From Plasmodiophora brassicae (taxonomy: Eukaryota > Endomyxa > Phytomyxea > Plasmodiophorida > Plasmodiophoridae), in assembly GCA_039704465.1 (NCBI GenBank), contig JASFAU010000017.1, positions 372,001 to 436,000 of the forward strand: a DNA stretch of 64,000 nucleotides. Reading direction: 5' to 3'. A model generated the notes under the pieces. It saw only the letters and a program-made list of their open reading frames with translations. It did not search any database and was not told the origin of the DNA. Shown piece after piece: positions 10,581 through 21,814 of this stretch; the stretch's first letter is position 1, and each line of letters opens with the position of its first letter. The translations under genes and the position numbers were made by a program.

Positions 10581-10811
10581 TGCCCACCCCTCGCGGGGAC
10601 GTCCGGGCCTGCACTGCGGCACTTTGCGCGTGGCTGTGCCGATCCACGCGAGCGCCTGTGACGTGGCCCATTGCGGGGTGACACGATGACGGAGCGGACG
10701 ACTCGTCGCCAGCTTGAAGCCGTGCGCCTGCCCCCTTCGGTGCCCGAGCATCGCGCGCTCTGCACTGACGACGACGGGGCGCATCCTTTGATACGACGTA
10801 CAGTGCCGATC

Positions 10812-11301
10812 TCAGAACAGGTTGGCCAGCGGTTCCTGGGCGGGATGTAAACGGCTCTGGTCCAGCAACGCAGGGTCCGTTGCGATGGTCACCACAACGT
10901 TCAACTGCATCCGGATCGCGCGCGTAATCCGCTGATTCGGAAGAGTTGCCCTGGGAGAATGACACGTCATTAGAAGGATGCGTCCAGTGTTTCCGTGCCC
11001 ACCATACCAGTGGAAGGTCATCACATCGTTCCTGGGGACGTTCCGGGTTCGGTTTCCAGCCCGGACGAGCAGCGCCTGGCGATCGAGTTGCGACAGGTCC
11101 TACGGGTGGTGGCGGGGGCGCCTGCACAGCTCAGAACAGCATCGCGGAATGTACCACGGGTTGACGAGCTGGCGTATCATCTGACGTCGGCCAGTCCACA
11201 ATACATTGCGAGTAGGTGAAGGACACCTCGCTGCCGTTTGCGTCAGACAGGCAGTAGCAGTGCTGGTTGTGGCGGCGGCCGGGGCAGTGATCGCGGCGCA
11301 T
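10812..11301 (-). CDS. hypothetical 143-aa protein, two exons
   Basis: Exons 11301-11158 and 11099-10812 join in phase 0 across a 58-nt intron ending CCCGTAG. Exon 1 begins MRRDHCPGRRHNQHCYCLSD and is Cys/His rich. Exon 2 begins DLSQLDRQALLVRAGNRT and contains MTFHWYGGHGNTG, ending PAQEPLANLF. There is no signal peptide or membrane helix and no recognised family. Its start lies only about 90 bp from the DNA2 start on the other strand, so the two would share a promoter. Support comes from the clean splice and protein-like composition rather than homology. Confidence 0.42.
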
Positions 11302-11391
11302 CGGGCGGGCCCCGACTGTCCAGCGCGGTCGCGAATGTGACGTTTGCATCGTCGAAGACGCAGTCCGCGTCGGGGCGGTGCCGCGCCCGCA
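11302..11391. promoter_or_regulatory. putative short bidirectional promoter
   Basis: Ninety bases separate the divergent start codons of the 143-aa gene (minus) and DNA2 (plus). No TATA box is visible. The role is inferred from layout only. Confidence 0.3.
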
Positions 11392-14300
11392 ATGGGGCTC
11401 CTGGACGCCGAGTTCGACGCCGCCCTGGTCGCGCTGGGCGACCTGGAGCTCCCGGCGCCGTGCACGAGGTTCCTCGTCCTGGAGGCCGGCGTCGACTCTG
11501 CGGGAACCGTATGGGGCGCGCGCGCGCGCGAATGTCACCATGGGCGCGCCACGCCCTGCTGACGTCCCGGTCGCAGGTGCTGCGGCTATTCCACGAGGGG
11601 CACGGCGCCGAACGCGTCTGTCGCGTTCGTGGCGACTGGCGCGAGTGTTTCATCGACGTTGGCGACTACGTTAACGTCATCGGCGAGGTCTCCGTCCTCG
11701 TAATCGGCGTCGGCACGCGCGGCGCTTCTCGTTGACCTTCGCGCGGCAGGCGGGGTCCGATGGCGAGTACGTCGTCGACAACGAGAACAACATGATCATT
11801 GTGCATCCGGACCGGCTCGTATCGGGGACGCGTGTCGGCTCCAGCGTCGCCTGCATGCGGCGCGCCGTCCTCAGCGAACGCGTCAACGTGCGTATCTGCT
11901 CCTCCCCGTACGCTCTCTGAGTTCATCGTACTGCCTGTCGCAGGCGCCGTCGTCATCCGTCAAGGCCATTCGCGGTACGCTTGCGCACCAGCTGTTCCAG
12001 GCCTGTCTGAGGAGCGGCAACTTCTCTGAGCGGTTCGCCCGCGATCAGGTCGCTGACGTTGTCCGCGACGCCTACCTGGATCTGTACGGTCGACCGGGTT
12101 TGGCATCCCGTCTGTCTCCATTGGAAGTAACGCCGTCGTCGAACACAGGATCCTGTTTGAGGAGACCGAGCAGGACACGGTCCACTACCTGACGTCGCTC
12201 ATCCCCCAACTCCAGGCGTGGTCGTCCACGTTCTGCGGCCGTGCCGCTTCCGCCGACAGCGAAGTCCATTTCGCGGACAAGCGAGTGTCCACCCGCATCG
12301 TGGACGTTCTCGACATTGAAGATCAGGTTCTGGCCCCCAGATACGGTCCGATCGATGGGCGGTCGTTTGTTTCGAGGGTTCGGTGGCTGAATGTCGTGCA
12401 GGGCTGCAGGGCAAGATCGATGCGACGGTTCGTGCTGAGTGCCGGGAGCTGGGCCCGCTCTCTGCAGCAGTGCCACGTGTCCTGCCCTTAGAGCTGAAGA
12501 CCGGCAAGCCTCGCACGGCAGATAACGCCCAGTTATCGCTCTACACGCTGCTCCTCAGCGAGCGGTACTCGCCCGAGAGGGTCGAGAGTGGCCTGCTCCT
12601 GTACCTGACCGCACAGTCGGTGGCAATGAAGGGTGCGTCCCGAACTGGTATCGTTCACAGCAGTGCCCGGATGACCCGTCTCGTAGGCATTGTGCACCGT
12701 CATGGCGAGCTGCGACAATTGATCATCAAGCGCAACATCATCGCGTCGTACGCTGTCGGCTCTGAGATGCACGGGCGAAGTGGTGCACTGCCCGCTTTGA
12801 TCGATAACGACCACTACTGTCGAAACTGTTTCCAGGTCCTCGGTTTCCGACTACGCCCGTTTCCTGCATGTGACATGACCACGGTTGCAGGCCGATTCCT
12901 GCATGCTGTTCCGGAAGGCGTACGAGTCCTCTGACGATCGTGACCCACATCCATTGGACGACATCGTGGTACGCTGTCCGATCTGCTGCGCCGACGAGGT
13001 TGATGACGTTACGCGCGCTTCTACAGGGACATCTGAACGAGAACCATATGCGTTATTTCCGGTTCTGGAACCAGATGATCGATCTGGACTCGCGGGAGGC
13101 ACGCCAACGCCAGTCCCGGATCTGGACTGAAACGAGCGCGACCTGCCAAGCGCATGGCCGCTGCGTTTCGAATGTTTGCCTGGACTCTGAACAGGTGCGT
13201 TTCATCCGCGATGTCCCCGGTTGGCAGTCCCTGTAGCTGATATACAGCCAGGTCATTGGAGAGATGTTCTTCTGCACGTTCAAAGCGTCTCTCGATTCGA
13301 CGACCAATTTCACGTCGTTGTACTTTGAGGAAGGCGACAAGGTGGCGATCAGGACCGAAGACGGACAGGTCGGCATAGCCACCGGGTTCGTCGTCAACGT
13401 CGACGAGCGCTCCGTTGTCGTACGAATCTACAACCGGCGCCTATCCGTCCGCTTCCAGCACTGCCGGTTTCGCATCGATAAGGACGAGTACATCAGCAGG
13501 TACGCCAACCTGCGCGGCAACCTTGTCGCCCTCTGTGCCCAGGCCCCGGATTCGGACCGTCTGCGGGACCTCATCGTCGACCTTGTAAGATGGGAACGGC
13601 TTCATTGACGGCCGGATTGGCACTGAACCGGGCTCGAATCAGAGATCGCCGCTCTTCGACATCGAGCGCGATCTGAGTGTTTCCGATGAGGACCTCCGGG
13701 CTGCCTATTTCAGCGATCTGAACGAAGATCAGCGGAAAGCGGTGCGGCATGTCATGGCAACGCAGGACTACGCGTTGATCCTGGGCTTCCCCGGCACCGG
13801 CAAGACTACGCTGATCGTGTTCCTGGTACGCCTGATGGTGTTCTTTGGCCAGCCCGTCCTGCTCTGCTGCCATACGAACACGTCCCTGGACAACATCCTG
13901 CAGAAGCTGGTTCCGATCGGCGTCCCGTTCATCCGCCTCGGCATCATGAACCGCATCCAGCGGTCGCTGCACGACCATACGCTGGAGGAGGTCTGCTCAG
14001 CAGCGGTCTAGCACCATTGATGCTAACCCAGTCTAATTCGCGGTCGAATGCCCAGCAACGCTTTCAAAGCCTACAGGAGGCTCGCGAGTTCTGCGCCTCC
14101 CAGCCTGTGGTCGGCTGCACATGCCTAGGTGCTTCGCAAACCATGCTGGGCAGGCGCCGGTTCGACTGGGTCATCTGCGATGAAGGTTGGGAACTGGCAC
14201 GTTGTTTGACATGCGAATGCCGATGCCTGTCCATGCAGCGTCACAGGCGACGGAAATCGCCATGCTGGCCCCGCTGCGTCTCGGGAAGCGGTTCGTTCTG

Positions 14301-15227
14301 GTCGGTGACCATTATCAGCTGCCGCCGCTCGTCAGGGACCCGGTCGCCAAGCGCAGCGGGATGGATACCAGCCTGTTCCTGCGATTGTCAGAGGCCCACC
14401 CGCATGCTGTCAGTGCAACCCCACGTGTCGTGCTGGTCGCCCCATCCGCTGATTCGCAGTGACAGGTCGTCCAGCTGAAGTCGCAGTACCGGATGAACGA
14501 GGCGATCCTGTCGCTCAGCAATTCGCTGATCTACAGCAACGCTCTCGTCTGTGGAACGGACAAGGTCGCCTCGGCCCGTCTGCATCTTCCAGCGCCGAAG
14601 CGCCTCCCGAGGGTCACCGTCCCCGGCGCAACGTTCGACTGGCTCGGCCGTGCTCTGGACCCGGAACGCCCTGTCCTGTTCCTGAATACGGACGCGGTGC
14701 CAGCCCCCGACGGCCATCGCGGCGAGCAGAACGAGACAGAGGCGGAGCTCGTGCTGGCGCTACTGGACGCGTTATCGGGCGCAGGCGTTCCCGGGAGCCA
14801 CATCGGGGTCATCAGTCCCTACCGGTCACAGCTCCAGCTGCTGAGACGGCGTCTGGGTGCACGACGGGGCGATGTGGAGGTGGAATCCGTGGACAAGTTC
14901 CAGGGGCGCGACAAGGACGTCATCATCATGTCGCTGGTCAGGAGCAACCCGAAGAACCGTGTCGGCGAACTCCTGCAGGACTGGAGGCGGATCAACGTGG
15001 CGCTGACGCGATCGCGGTACAAGCTCGTGCTGGTCGGGTCACAGACCACGCTCAGGCATTCCCCGATCATGGCCGCGCTGATCGACGTCATCCACCGTCA
15101 GCACACGGTCGTGGATCTGCCCGCGCGAGCCCATTTGTTCTACCGCCAGGAGGAGGCCGACGAAGGTGCGGGTGCTGCCGTCCCACAGGCAAAGCGGCTG
15201 AGACTGGGCCCTCCTGGCGATGGTTGA
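11392..15227 (+). CDS. DNA2: DNA replication nuclease/helicase DNA2
   Basis: Fourteen exons: 11392-11508, 11577-11687, 11750-11881, 11944-12083, 12149-12345, 12402-12632, 12687-12835, 12891-12968, 13027-13194, 13252-13584, 13643-13990, 14056-14185, 14239-14408 and 14466-15227. They give 1021 aa, close to human DNA2. The N-terminal OB-like part (RFLVLEAG...VGDYVNVIGE) is followed by the RecB-type nuclease with GTLAHQLFQ, RIVDVLDIED and LELKTGK. Its iron-sulphur cysteines are CMRRAVL plus the C..C..C set in YCRNCFQADSC. The SF1 helicase follows: GFPGTGKTT, DEASQATE, GDHYQLPP, QYRMNEAI, VDKFQGRDKD and RRINVALTRSRY. All catalytic motifs are intact. It should process Okazaki flaps and resect double-strand breaks. 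Confidence 0.95.
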
Positions 15228-15459
15228 CCTTCCGCGAATGCCTTCGGGGGATACACATATACGAACCGATGACCTTTCGATCAGAAACCGCGCTGCTCAA
15301 GAATCGGCAACACATGGTGGGACCAAACGGTGACCCCCATACATTAGTTCGTAGCGGGCCACGACGCCGACGAGTCCTGGTTCAGGTGCGTCTTCAGGAA
15401 GATCCTGGTGAGTGTTCGTCAGTAACGACTGGTGTGGGGGCATCGCCCCCAGCGGGACC

Positions 15460-17515
15460 CTACCAGAAGCCGGTGATGCCGGGGCTGAAATCCATGTACA
15501 CGTCTTCCTCCTCGTCCTGGACGGCCGCCTGCACCGGGATCGGCAGGCCGTACAGCAGGCCACGAAGACTGGCGCCCAGCGAGTACCGCTGCAACAGCCG
15601 TTGCATGCCGAGTACGTAGTTCTCGAAGATGGTCCCGATGGGGATTTCGCTGTTGTGCAGGCGCAGGTAGGCGCACTGCGACGTCGAGTTGTCGAGCACT
15701 TCGAGCCGGATGCCCGACGGCAGGCGGCCGCGGTCGACGAAGTAGACGCCCAGCTCGAAGAATGGGAAGAAGTTGAAGAAGCACATGACCATCCATAGCA
15801 GGGCCTCGACCAGCATGATCAGGAAGCGGACAATGGCGAAGAACAGGTAGTAGATGGCGACCGTGGGGAACAGGAAGAAGATCAGCGTGAACAGAATCGT
15901 CCCGAGGAGAAGCTGGTCGACCTCGAAATGGCACGAGTCGATCCGATGCTGGAGAATGTTGTGCTTCTTGCCGCTGAACAGTTTCGACAGCGCCGATAGC
16001 GCCGACAGCGCCAGCGAGTACAACCGGGAGAACGCGGTGTGTACGAACAGGATGTGGGTCGTCATCGTCGACAGCAGATCAATGGCACAGGCGACGCTCA
16101 TCGAGGCGCCCGTCGCACCCACGATCGACACGAGCGATATAATCATCGGCTCCAGCGGCGTCAGCACCGTCGTGATCGAGTTCCAGAAGTCGATCTCGTA
16201 CAGGACCATGGCGCCCAGGGCCTGGTCCAACGGCAGGTTCAGCTTCATGCCGGCGGGGAACCCCATCAGCCAGATGATCTGGCGTCGCAGCACGTCGACG
16301 TGCAGGATCTGCCCGGCGACATGGATCACTTGCAGGAACTCGGCGGAATACCCTCGAAGGAGGACCCCGATCAGGAGGCCCGCGATGATGTCAGCGAGCA
16401 GCTGCGACAACGACGACCAGAAGCGGATGAAGGTGATCGTCGCCTCGCATTTCGTCTGCCAGGTGGTCGCCCGCGAATGCAGCCAGAACTCCATCAGCTG
16501 CGTCAGCTCGCTGATGCGCCGGTCGAGCTGCTGCAGAACTGCGGACCTGTCCTTGAGGCGACCGCCGCCCACCAGCTGCGGCATCGGCGCGTTCATCGCC
16601 AGCTGGATGATCGAGAACACGACCCGGAACAGAAACCATGTGACGCGACCTGCGTTCGTCGAGCATCGCGTCAACCAGCTCGCCGGCCGTGATGACGTTG
16701 CGGTCGGCGCACGATCATCAGAGCGCTGGTCGGGTAGCCGTCGTTGCCGCAGAGACGCGGACGCTGACGAACGACGCGGGGACGTTGATGCTGAATCCGG
16801 GCCTGAACTGGCCAGCGCGTCGTAGAGCAACTCCTCGACCTTGGCGGCGGCGTTGATCTGACGAAGGACAAACTGCAGGTCGGTGACGTTGGTGTTGTCG
16901 GACGAGATGGCGGTGGCGGCGCTCGGGTCGAACGTGAACCGCTCGTCGGACAGGTACGCGTTGCTGTGGGCGGGCAGGTTGTACAGCAGGATCTGCGAGC
17001 ACGTCTTGTACAGGAACCCGCAGCAGTACACGTTCGTCAGCGACGGCAACGTTGCGGACACGTCGACAGTCGCCCAGAAGTTGGCGGTCCGCATGCGGTC
17101 CTCGATGACCGGATCGACGGACGTGGACGCGGCGGCCGAGTCGACGCAGTTGCCAATGACGGTCGGCGGGCACATCGTGTGCACCCATAAGCGTGCCAGG
17201 CCCGGGTCCCGCATCAACTGCGACAGAGCTGGGGCGCGCACGCGACGCCATGGGTCACCAGAGGGTACGGGTTTGGCATAGAAGGCGAACCCTACCGCGT
17301 TCCAGGACGGCCAGGTCGTTCCCGGGGACGACGGCGACGACGCAGGCGACGAAATTGCGGATGTTCCAGCCGATCAACAGGCCGGGCGCGACGCCCCGGC
17401 CGCTGCACTCGGGCCAGTACAGCTTCGAGACGAACGATTTCTGCACGGACGGCGACGACACGCTGCGCCGCGAGTCGCTGCGCCCGATCATCGACAGCAT
17501 CGTGCGCTCCGGCAT
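15460..17515 (-). CDS. PIGQ: GPI-GlcNAc transferase subunit PIG-Q/Gpi1
   Basis: Predicted exons 17515-17291, 17217-16713 and 16649-15460 give 639 aa. Exon 1 carries the N-terminal Gpi1 motif KLYWPECSGRG...LLIGWN. Exon 3 holds the multi-pass core: MGFPAGMKLN, then GKKHNILQHRIDSCHFEVDQL and LLGTILFTLIFFLFPTVAI. These are the most conserved Gpi1 features. The start at MPERTML is the most upstream reasonable ATG, and nearer in-frame ATGs exist. The second intron (16712-16650) is inferred from phase only, and a Ser/Arg-rich stretch just before it may hide another. The product should stabilise the ER complex that starts GPI synthesis. It is followed tail-to-tail by DNA2. Confidence 0.88.
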
Positions 17516-17599
17516 CGCCGCGCGCCCACGACCGACCGCCGCAATCCGAAACCCCGTCTGGCCGACCAGGGACCAGTCGGGAGTACGAAGTACTGTGGG

Positions 17600-17773
17600 T
17601 AGCTGCACGTGCGGCACAGTCGGGAGCTGCACGTACGATGCGGCCGTGAGCTGTACATGCGACGTAGTCAGAGCTACAGGTATGGTACAGTCTGGGGGTG
17701 CATCCGCGATACAGGCGGAGCTGCACCTTGGCACACTGTCAGGCTCGACGCGTCTGTAACGGTAGGAGCTACA
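17600..17773 (+). repeat. second, decayed ~24-bp GAGCTGCA repeat array
   Basis: GAGCTGCA-like cores occur near 17600, 17624, 17648, 17671, 17718 and 17766, with diverged units near 17695 and 17742. The period is about 23.7 bp. The same core and period occur at 712-940. This array lies about 85 bp upstream of the PIGQ start codon. Confidence 0.75.
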
Positions 17774-18817
17774 CATACGGCCCGGACGGATAGGCCGCTA
17801 GCGTGACGCATTCGCGATGGCCGCGCCAGTCGATGTCGTTCATGTATTTGAGGACGTTTCCAAGTCAGTGCTGGATGATGGACCGGAGATGCCATAGCGT
17901 AGACGGCGTAAGTGATAGCGGTCCTGATCGTAACAAAGAGCATGAGAGGAGCGGAGCAGCTCTGAGCTCGCATGACGCGAGAGGATGTCGGGTAAGCAGA
18001 CTAAAGCGGGTGTCGCCGAGCTCGTTCTGAACAACTCGATCCTTCTCGAGGTCGTTCCGCTTGGCTGGCTCCCCTCACGAAACGAAGCCGCTGTGTCCAG
18101 ACGGATACCAGAGCGACGTTCAATCGGGATTCTAACTCATCGCAAACGCTATGGGCCATGGCCGATGTCCGACACAATTACCAAGGGTGGGCGGTCCAGA
18201 TGTCGCTGCCTGCACCTGGATGCCAGGTTTACGAGTTAGGACACGCAAGCCGAATAAGGTACGGAAGCATGCCACGGAGGCCCATGGGCTCGCAGAGCAA
18301 TGCAATCAGGATGGCAGTGCCGGCAATGACCCGGTCGACAGTGACCTCATAGATGCGTTGATGATGACGGAGGCGACGAAGGCGAACGAGGAGAGGACGT
18401 CAAACGGGCGGTCAACGTACTCATTCCCTCGACCATATGATGCATTGGCTCATGACGTATAGCTCGCGCTGTTGCCCCAGTGGGGGTACCAGGCAACCCC
18501 ACGTGTAACGGCGTGCCTCTGTATCGGCGGTGCCCACGCTGGACCCGTCGTCTTCGTCGACAGCAGCAGCGTCCGGCCCCCCACGGCATCCATCGCATTA
18601 CCAGGTGGCGTGGCGGGCCCCAGGGCGTTACTGTCCGAACGCCTTTCCCGGGTACTATAATTAGCCGCCGACACAGTCGCGCAGTTTCGCTTGTTCCCCG
18701 CGGCCGCGTTGCTGAGGGGGCCGTCCTGGACGGCGGCGGTCGCTGTCGGGCCACTGCGGCGTCTGACGCGCCGCCACGCACCGAGCGTCACCGAAGATCG
18801 CACGTCGTACGAAGTCG
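17774..18817. other. intergenic; possible minus-strand exons of a small membrane protein
   Basis: No gene could be modelled with confidence. On the minus strand two hydrophobic, protein-like stretches stand out. One lies around 18430-18330 (EYVDRPFDVLSSFAFVASVI). The other lies around 18350-18240 (VIAGTAILIALLCEPMGLRG...PYLIRLA), and after a plausible intron it could end at 18149. They sit in different frames and I could not join them cleanly. The region upstream of 18660 likely contains the promoter of the SLC19-like carrier. Confidence 0.25.
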
Positions 18818-20321
18818 ATGACTGCCGAGGACGCCGATCTGCCGGGCAAACCGGCGACATCTGCCGCGTTGCGCGATGGGACTGGTGATCCGGCCGGCGC
18901 GGACACGGGGGCGACGACGACGAAGGCGCCGGCGGCCGTCTGGAAGTCGGTGGTGGCGATGTTCCTGCTGAGCACGCTGTTCCAATCGTTTAAGCCGTCG
19001 TCGCCGTTCCTGCCCGTGTTCCTGGTCGAGCACCAGGGCGTCACGAAGCAGGCGCTGGCCAACCTGTTCTACCCGGTGCGCACCTACTCCACGTTCGTCA
19101 TGCTGGTGCCGATGACGTTCTTCGCCGAGTTCGTCACCGGGTACAAACCCGCCCTGCTATTCGGCATCGCGTCACGCGTCGTGGAACAGTTCATGCTGTA
19201 CTACTGCTCCGGCATCGGGTTGCTGTGCCTCAGTCAGGTCCTACGCGGCGTTGCAGCGTCGACCAAGACGATCCACGGCGCGCTGATGTACCTGATCATC
19301 CCGCATCACATGTTCCCGCTGGCGACCGGGTTCCTTCGCGCGGCGAACCTGGCCGGTCAGGTGCTCGAGGGCGTCATGAGCAACCTGATCATCCAGACCA
19401 TGGGTGGGCGCTCCGCGTACAGAGTCGTGTTCACCACGACGCAGGCGTCGGTGACGTTCGGTGCCGCCCTGATGATGATCGTCTTCGTTGCCCTGTCGTT
19501 GAACCGGGACTCGGCCAGCAGCCGCGATTCAGACCGGCCGCTGGCGCCCAAGATCACGTCGTTCCGGATGGCCAGGAGCCTGATCCGCACGGTGTACTCG
19601 TCGCCCGTTGTGCTCCTCTGGTCCTTCTGGTGGTGGACCGCGTACGCCGTCTCCGAGCTGGTCGACGACATGCACATGGCGCTGTTCCAGCGCATATCGG
19701 GGACGGAGCACAACGGGTTCATCAGCGCCGCCATCGGCGTCGTCTCGTTCCTTGGCGCCTTGATCGCCGGGAGCTCCAGCCGCATCCGACTCCACTCCCT
19801 TCGAATCGTCCTCTTAGGTACATCGGCATTCCCGGCGCCCATCCACAACATGGTCTGAATGCGTCTCAGGTCTGCTCCTGTCCGGGTCGTTCCTGGTTGC
19901 GGCCGCGTTCTGCAGGAACGTCCTCGTGTCGTACGCGCTGATCATCGGGACGTTCTTCGTGCTGGAGGCGTCCGCGGTCGCCGCCAATTCGATCATCTCG
20001 CTGCACATCGCGAAGGAGCTGCGCGGCCTGGCCCTGTTCCTGAACATGTTCATCTCGCTGCTCGTCCAGTGCGCGATCCAGTTCGCCTGCCAGATGCTCG
20101 ATTTCCGGATCAACCACAAGTTCGCCGTCCTCGGCGTCATCATGTTCGTCGTCGGCATCGTCATCTACGTCGCGTCGTTCCGCCTCATGATCGCCGCCAC
20201 CGACGTGGCCGAGAGCACGGTCGGGTCGACGCTGACGACGTCGAGATCCGACCCTGGCGACCTGTCCACCGTTATCGAATTGCCTCCTCCAGCGACAACA
20301 ACAACGCACAATACAGAATGA
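18818..20321 (+). CDS. SLC19-type (folate/thiamine carrier-like) membrane transporter
   Basis: Exons 18818-19817 and 19870-20321 join in phase 1 across a 52-nt intron to give 483 aa with about twelve hydrophobic segments. The first helix region contains FKPSSPFLPVFLVEHQGV, and the next loop contains FYPVRTYSTF. These match the R-P-S-E-P-F-L and F-P-V-W-T-Y-S signatures of the SLC19 family. A polar loop (RDSASSRDSDRP) divides the two six-helix halves, and the tail is Thr-rich. It is probably a plasma-membrane carrier for a vitamin such as thiamine or folate. The substrate cannot be read from sequence. It is followed within 90 bp by the flagellar-type gene on the same strand. Confidence 0.75.
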
Positions 20322-20407
20322 GCGCACGACGCCGGTCTACTAGGTACAACGGTTTAATCGGAATCTGGGGTCGACCGTCGTACCTCTCGCTGCGGTTAGT
20401 CGTCGTC

Positions 20408-21730
20408 ATGGCGCTGGATACGCAGCGGCAGCCGTTCCTGGACAAGGAGGACAACCGGTTCACGACGACGGACATCAACCTGCCGCGCCCGCGCTATTAC
20501 TTCCGTAAGGCCGACCACCGGTTCGATGTGTCCGACATCGAGGGCGCGCGGTCCACGTTCCGCGACGCGAAGCTGAACCCTTCGCGTCGCTGCGTGAACC
20601 CGCTGGACCCGATCTACAAGCTGGCGTCGTTCACGCACGTGCCGCCGGAGCCGGTGCGTTTCGTCCGGGACACGCTGGACATCAGCGACATCCCGGGGAC
20701 GAAAACGACGGTCCCGTACGTGATGCGCATGCGGACCCGGGACCACATCAACTACGACGACGTGCCCGGGTCGGTCGCCGCGTACCACATCAACCGGCAC
20801 CTGGCCCGACGGACGCGTAACATCCTGCGCGTCGACGACATCAACGACAACGGGTCGTTCCGGACGCGCCGGCACACCGACCCGCTGTCGCCCCGGTACG
20901 ACTACGACTCCGCGTGCAGCTCCGGACTTTTATCGTTCGCTGCCGACGGCAAACCCGTCGCCGCCCGCGAAGGTTCGCGGCGGCCCCGTCGTCCGGGCGT
21001 GGTGGTCTACGACGCTGAACATGGCATTGCAGATCGGCCGGCGCTGGAGAACGATTTGGGCTACATTCCGGGGTCACATCCGAAACGGTTGGGTGCCAGG
21101 GCGGTGCCGACGTTCGCGCTGACGACGCGGGACATTGCGGGGAACGAGACCATGTTCCAGGCGCACAGGAAGGATCGGTTGCTGCGGTATGGGACGGCGA
21201 GACACACGAACGACACGCGGGACATCGTCGGGGCCCAGGCGGACACCGCCGGCAAGTGGAAATGGATCCGCCGGACGAACCCGTTGATGCCCGACTACCA
21301 GCCGCTGGACCGGGGCGACGCCGAGCTGAACGCGTGCTCGCTGAACAACATCGGCATGCTGTCGGAGCTGGGCGAAACGAAGGAGGGCGCAGTGCAGCAC
21401 TCGACGGAGAAGATGTACGCCGACGTCGAACGGGAACGCCTGCGCTCTCGGGGATCGGACGGCGCCAGCTCAACGGGAAGCAGCGACGCGGACCGTCGCG
21501 AGACGAAACGATGTCCGTGGCCGTGTTGCATTCGATGGGCCGCTGCACACACTGACGACACGTGCGCAGATGAACGAGTGCCTGCTACCCGCAGCAGCGC
21601 GTCGTCGGTGACGTCGAGAAGTACCGGCGGGCGGTCGTCGAAGAAGTCGTCGAAAACGCGATCCACGAAAGAGGTGAGGGAACGTCGGGAGAACGAGGCG
21701 CTCGTCAGGGCGCTGCCCATCGTCACCTGA
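20408..21730 (+). CDS. repeat protein with DI-G and NPL-P-Y motifs, probably flagellar
   Basis: A 440-aa single-exon protein. It has repeated short motifs spaced about 40 residues apart: DINLPRPR, DVSDIEGAR, NPLDPIYKL, DISDIPGTK, DDVPGSVAA, DDINDNG, DPLSPRYDY, TTRDIAGNE, NDTRDIVGAQ and NPLMPDYQPL. Such alternating D-I-x-G and N-P-L-x-P-x-Y motifs occur in poorly characterised cilium and flagellum proteins of protists. That link comes from general knowledge of such repeats, not a database match. The C-terminus is Ser/Lys-rich and basic. It has no membrane helix or signal peptide. It converges with CNOT3. Confidence 0.55.
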   Translation: MALDTQRQPFLDKEDNRFTTTDINLPRPRYYFRKADHRFDVSDIEGARSTFRDAKLNPSRRCVNPLDPIYKLASFTHVPPEPVRFVRDTLDISDIPGTKTTVPYVMRMRTRDHINYDDVPGSVAAYHINRHLARRTRNILRVDDINDNGSFRTRRHTDPLSPRYDYDSACSSGLLSFAADGKPVAAREGSRRPRRPGVVVYDAEHGIADRPALENDLGYIPGSHPKRLGARAVPTFALTTRDIAGNETMFQAHRKDRLLRYGTARHTNDTRDIVGAQADTAGKWKWIRRTNPLMPDYQPLDRGDAELNACSLNNIGMLSELGETKEGAVQHSTEKMYADVERERLRSRGSDGASSTGSSDADRRETKRCPWPCCIRWAAAHTDDTCADERVPATRSSASSVTSRSTGGRSSKKSSKTRSTKEVRERRENEALVRALPIVT

Positions 21731-21814
21731 CCGATGCTGTCGTCCGGCAATGAACGCTTTAATATGTTGTGTGAGCCCCCGGGTAGAAATAGTAGTCGTA
21801 TTGCAATGATGGTG

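Larger units (their letters stand above)
7748..10592. mobile_element. hAT-superfamily DNA transposon, complete with TSD and TIRs
   Basis: The left end starts TAGGGGTGGGCACGG at 7748, and the right end finishes with its near-perfect reverse complement at 10592 (terminal base differs). Outside the ends are 8-bp direct repeats, GTGGGGAC at 7740-7747 and GCGGGGAC at 10593-10600 (7 of 8 match), as expected for hAT insertion. Both ends carry dense GGACCGGACC-type subterminal repeats (7757-7920 and 10375-10580), probable transposase-binding sites. The 2845-bp body holds a BED/hAT transposase on the minus strand, a 69-bp fold-back at its 3' end and a 43-bp tandem repeat upstream of its start. The mismatched TSD and a coding frameshift suggest it is not brand new. 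Confidence 0.93.

Noticed and set aside
10405..11127. A 240-aa minus-strand frame spanning the hAT right end
   Set aside because: Half of it is translation of GGACCGG repeats. The spliced 143-aa model in another frame is more protein-like.
17803..18030. Plus-strand frame and an overlapping minus-strand exon (MNDIDWRGHREC...)
   Set aside because: Both strands look partly coding because GAC/GTC codons are symmetrical. Neither can be spliced to a partner without an in-frame stop.
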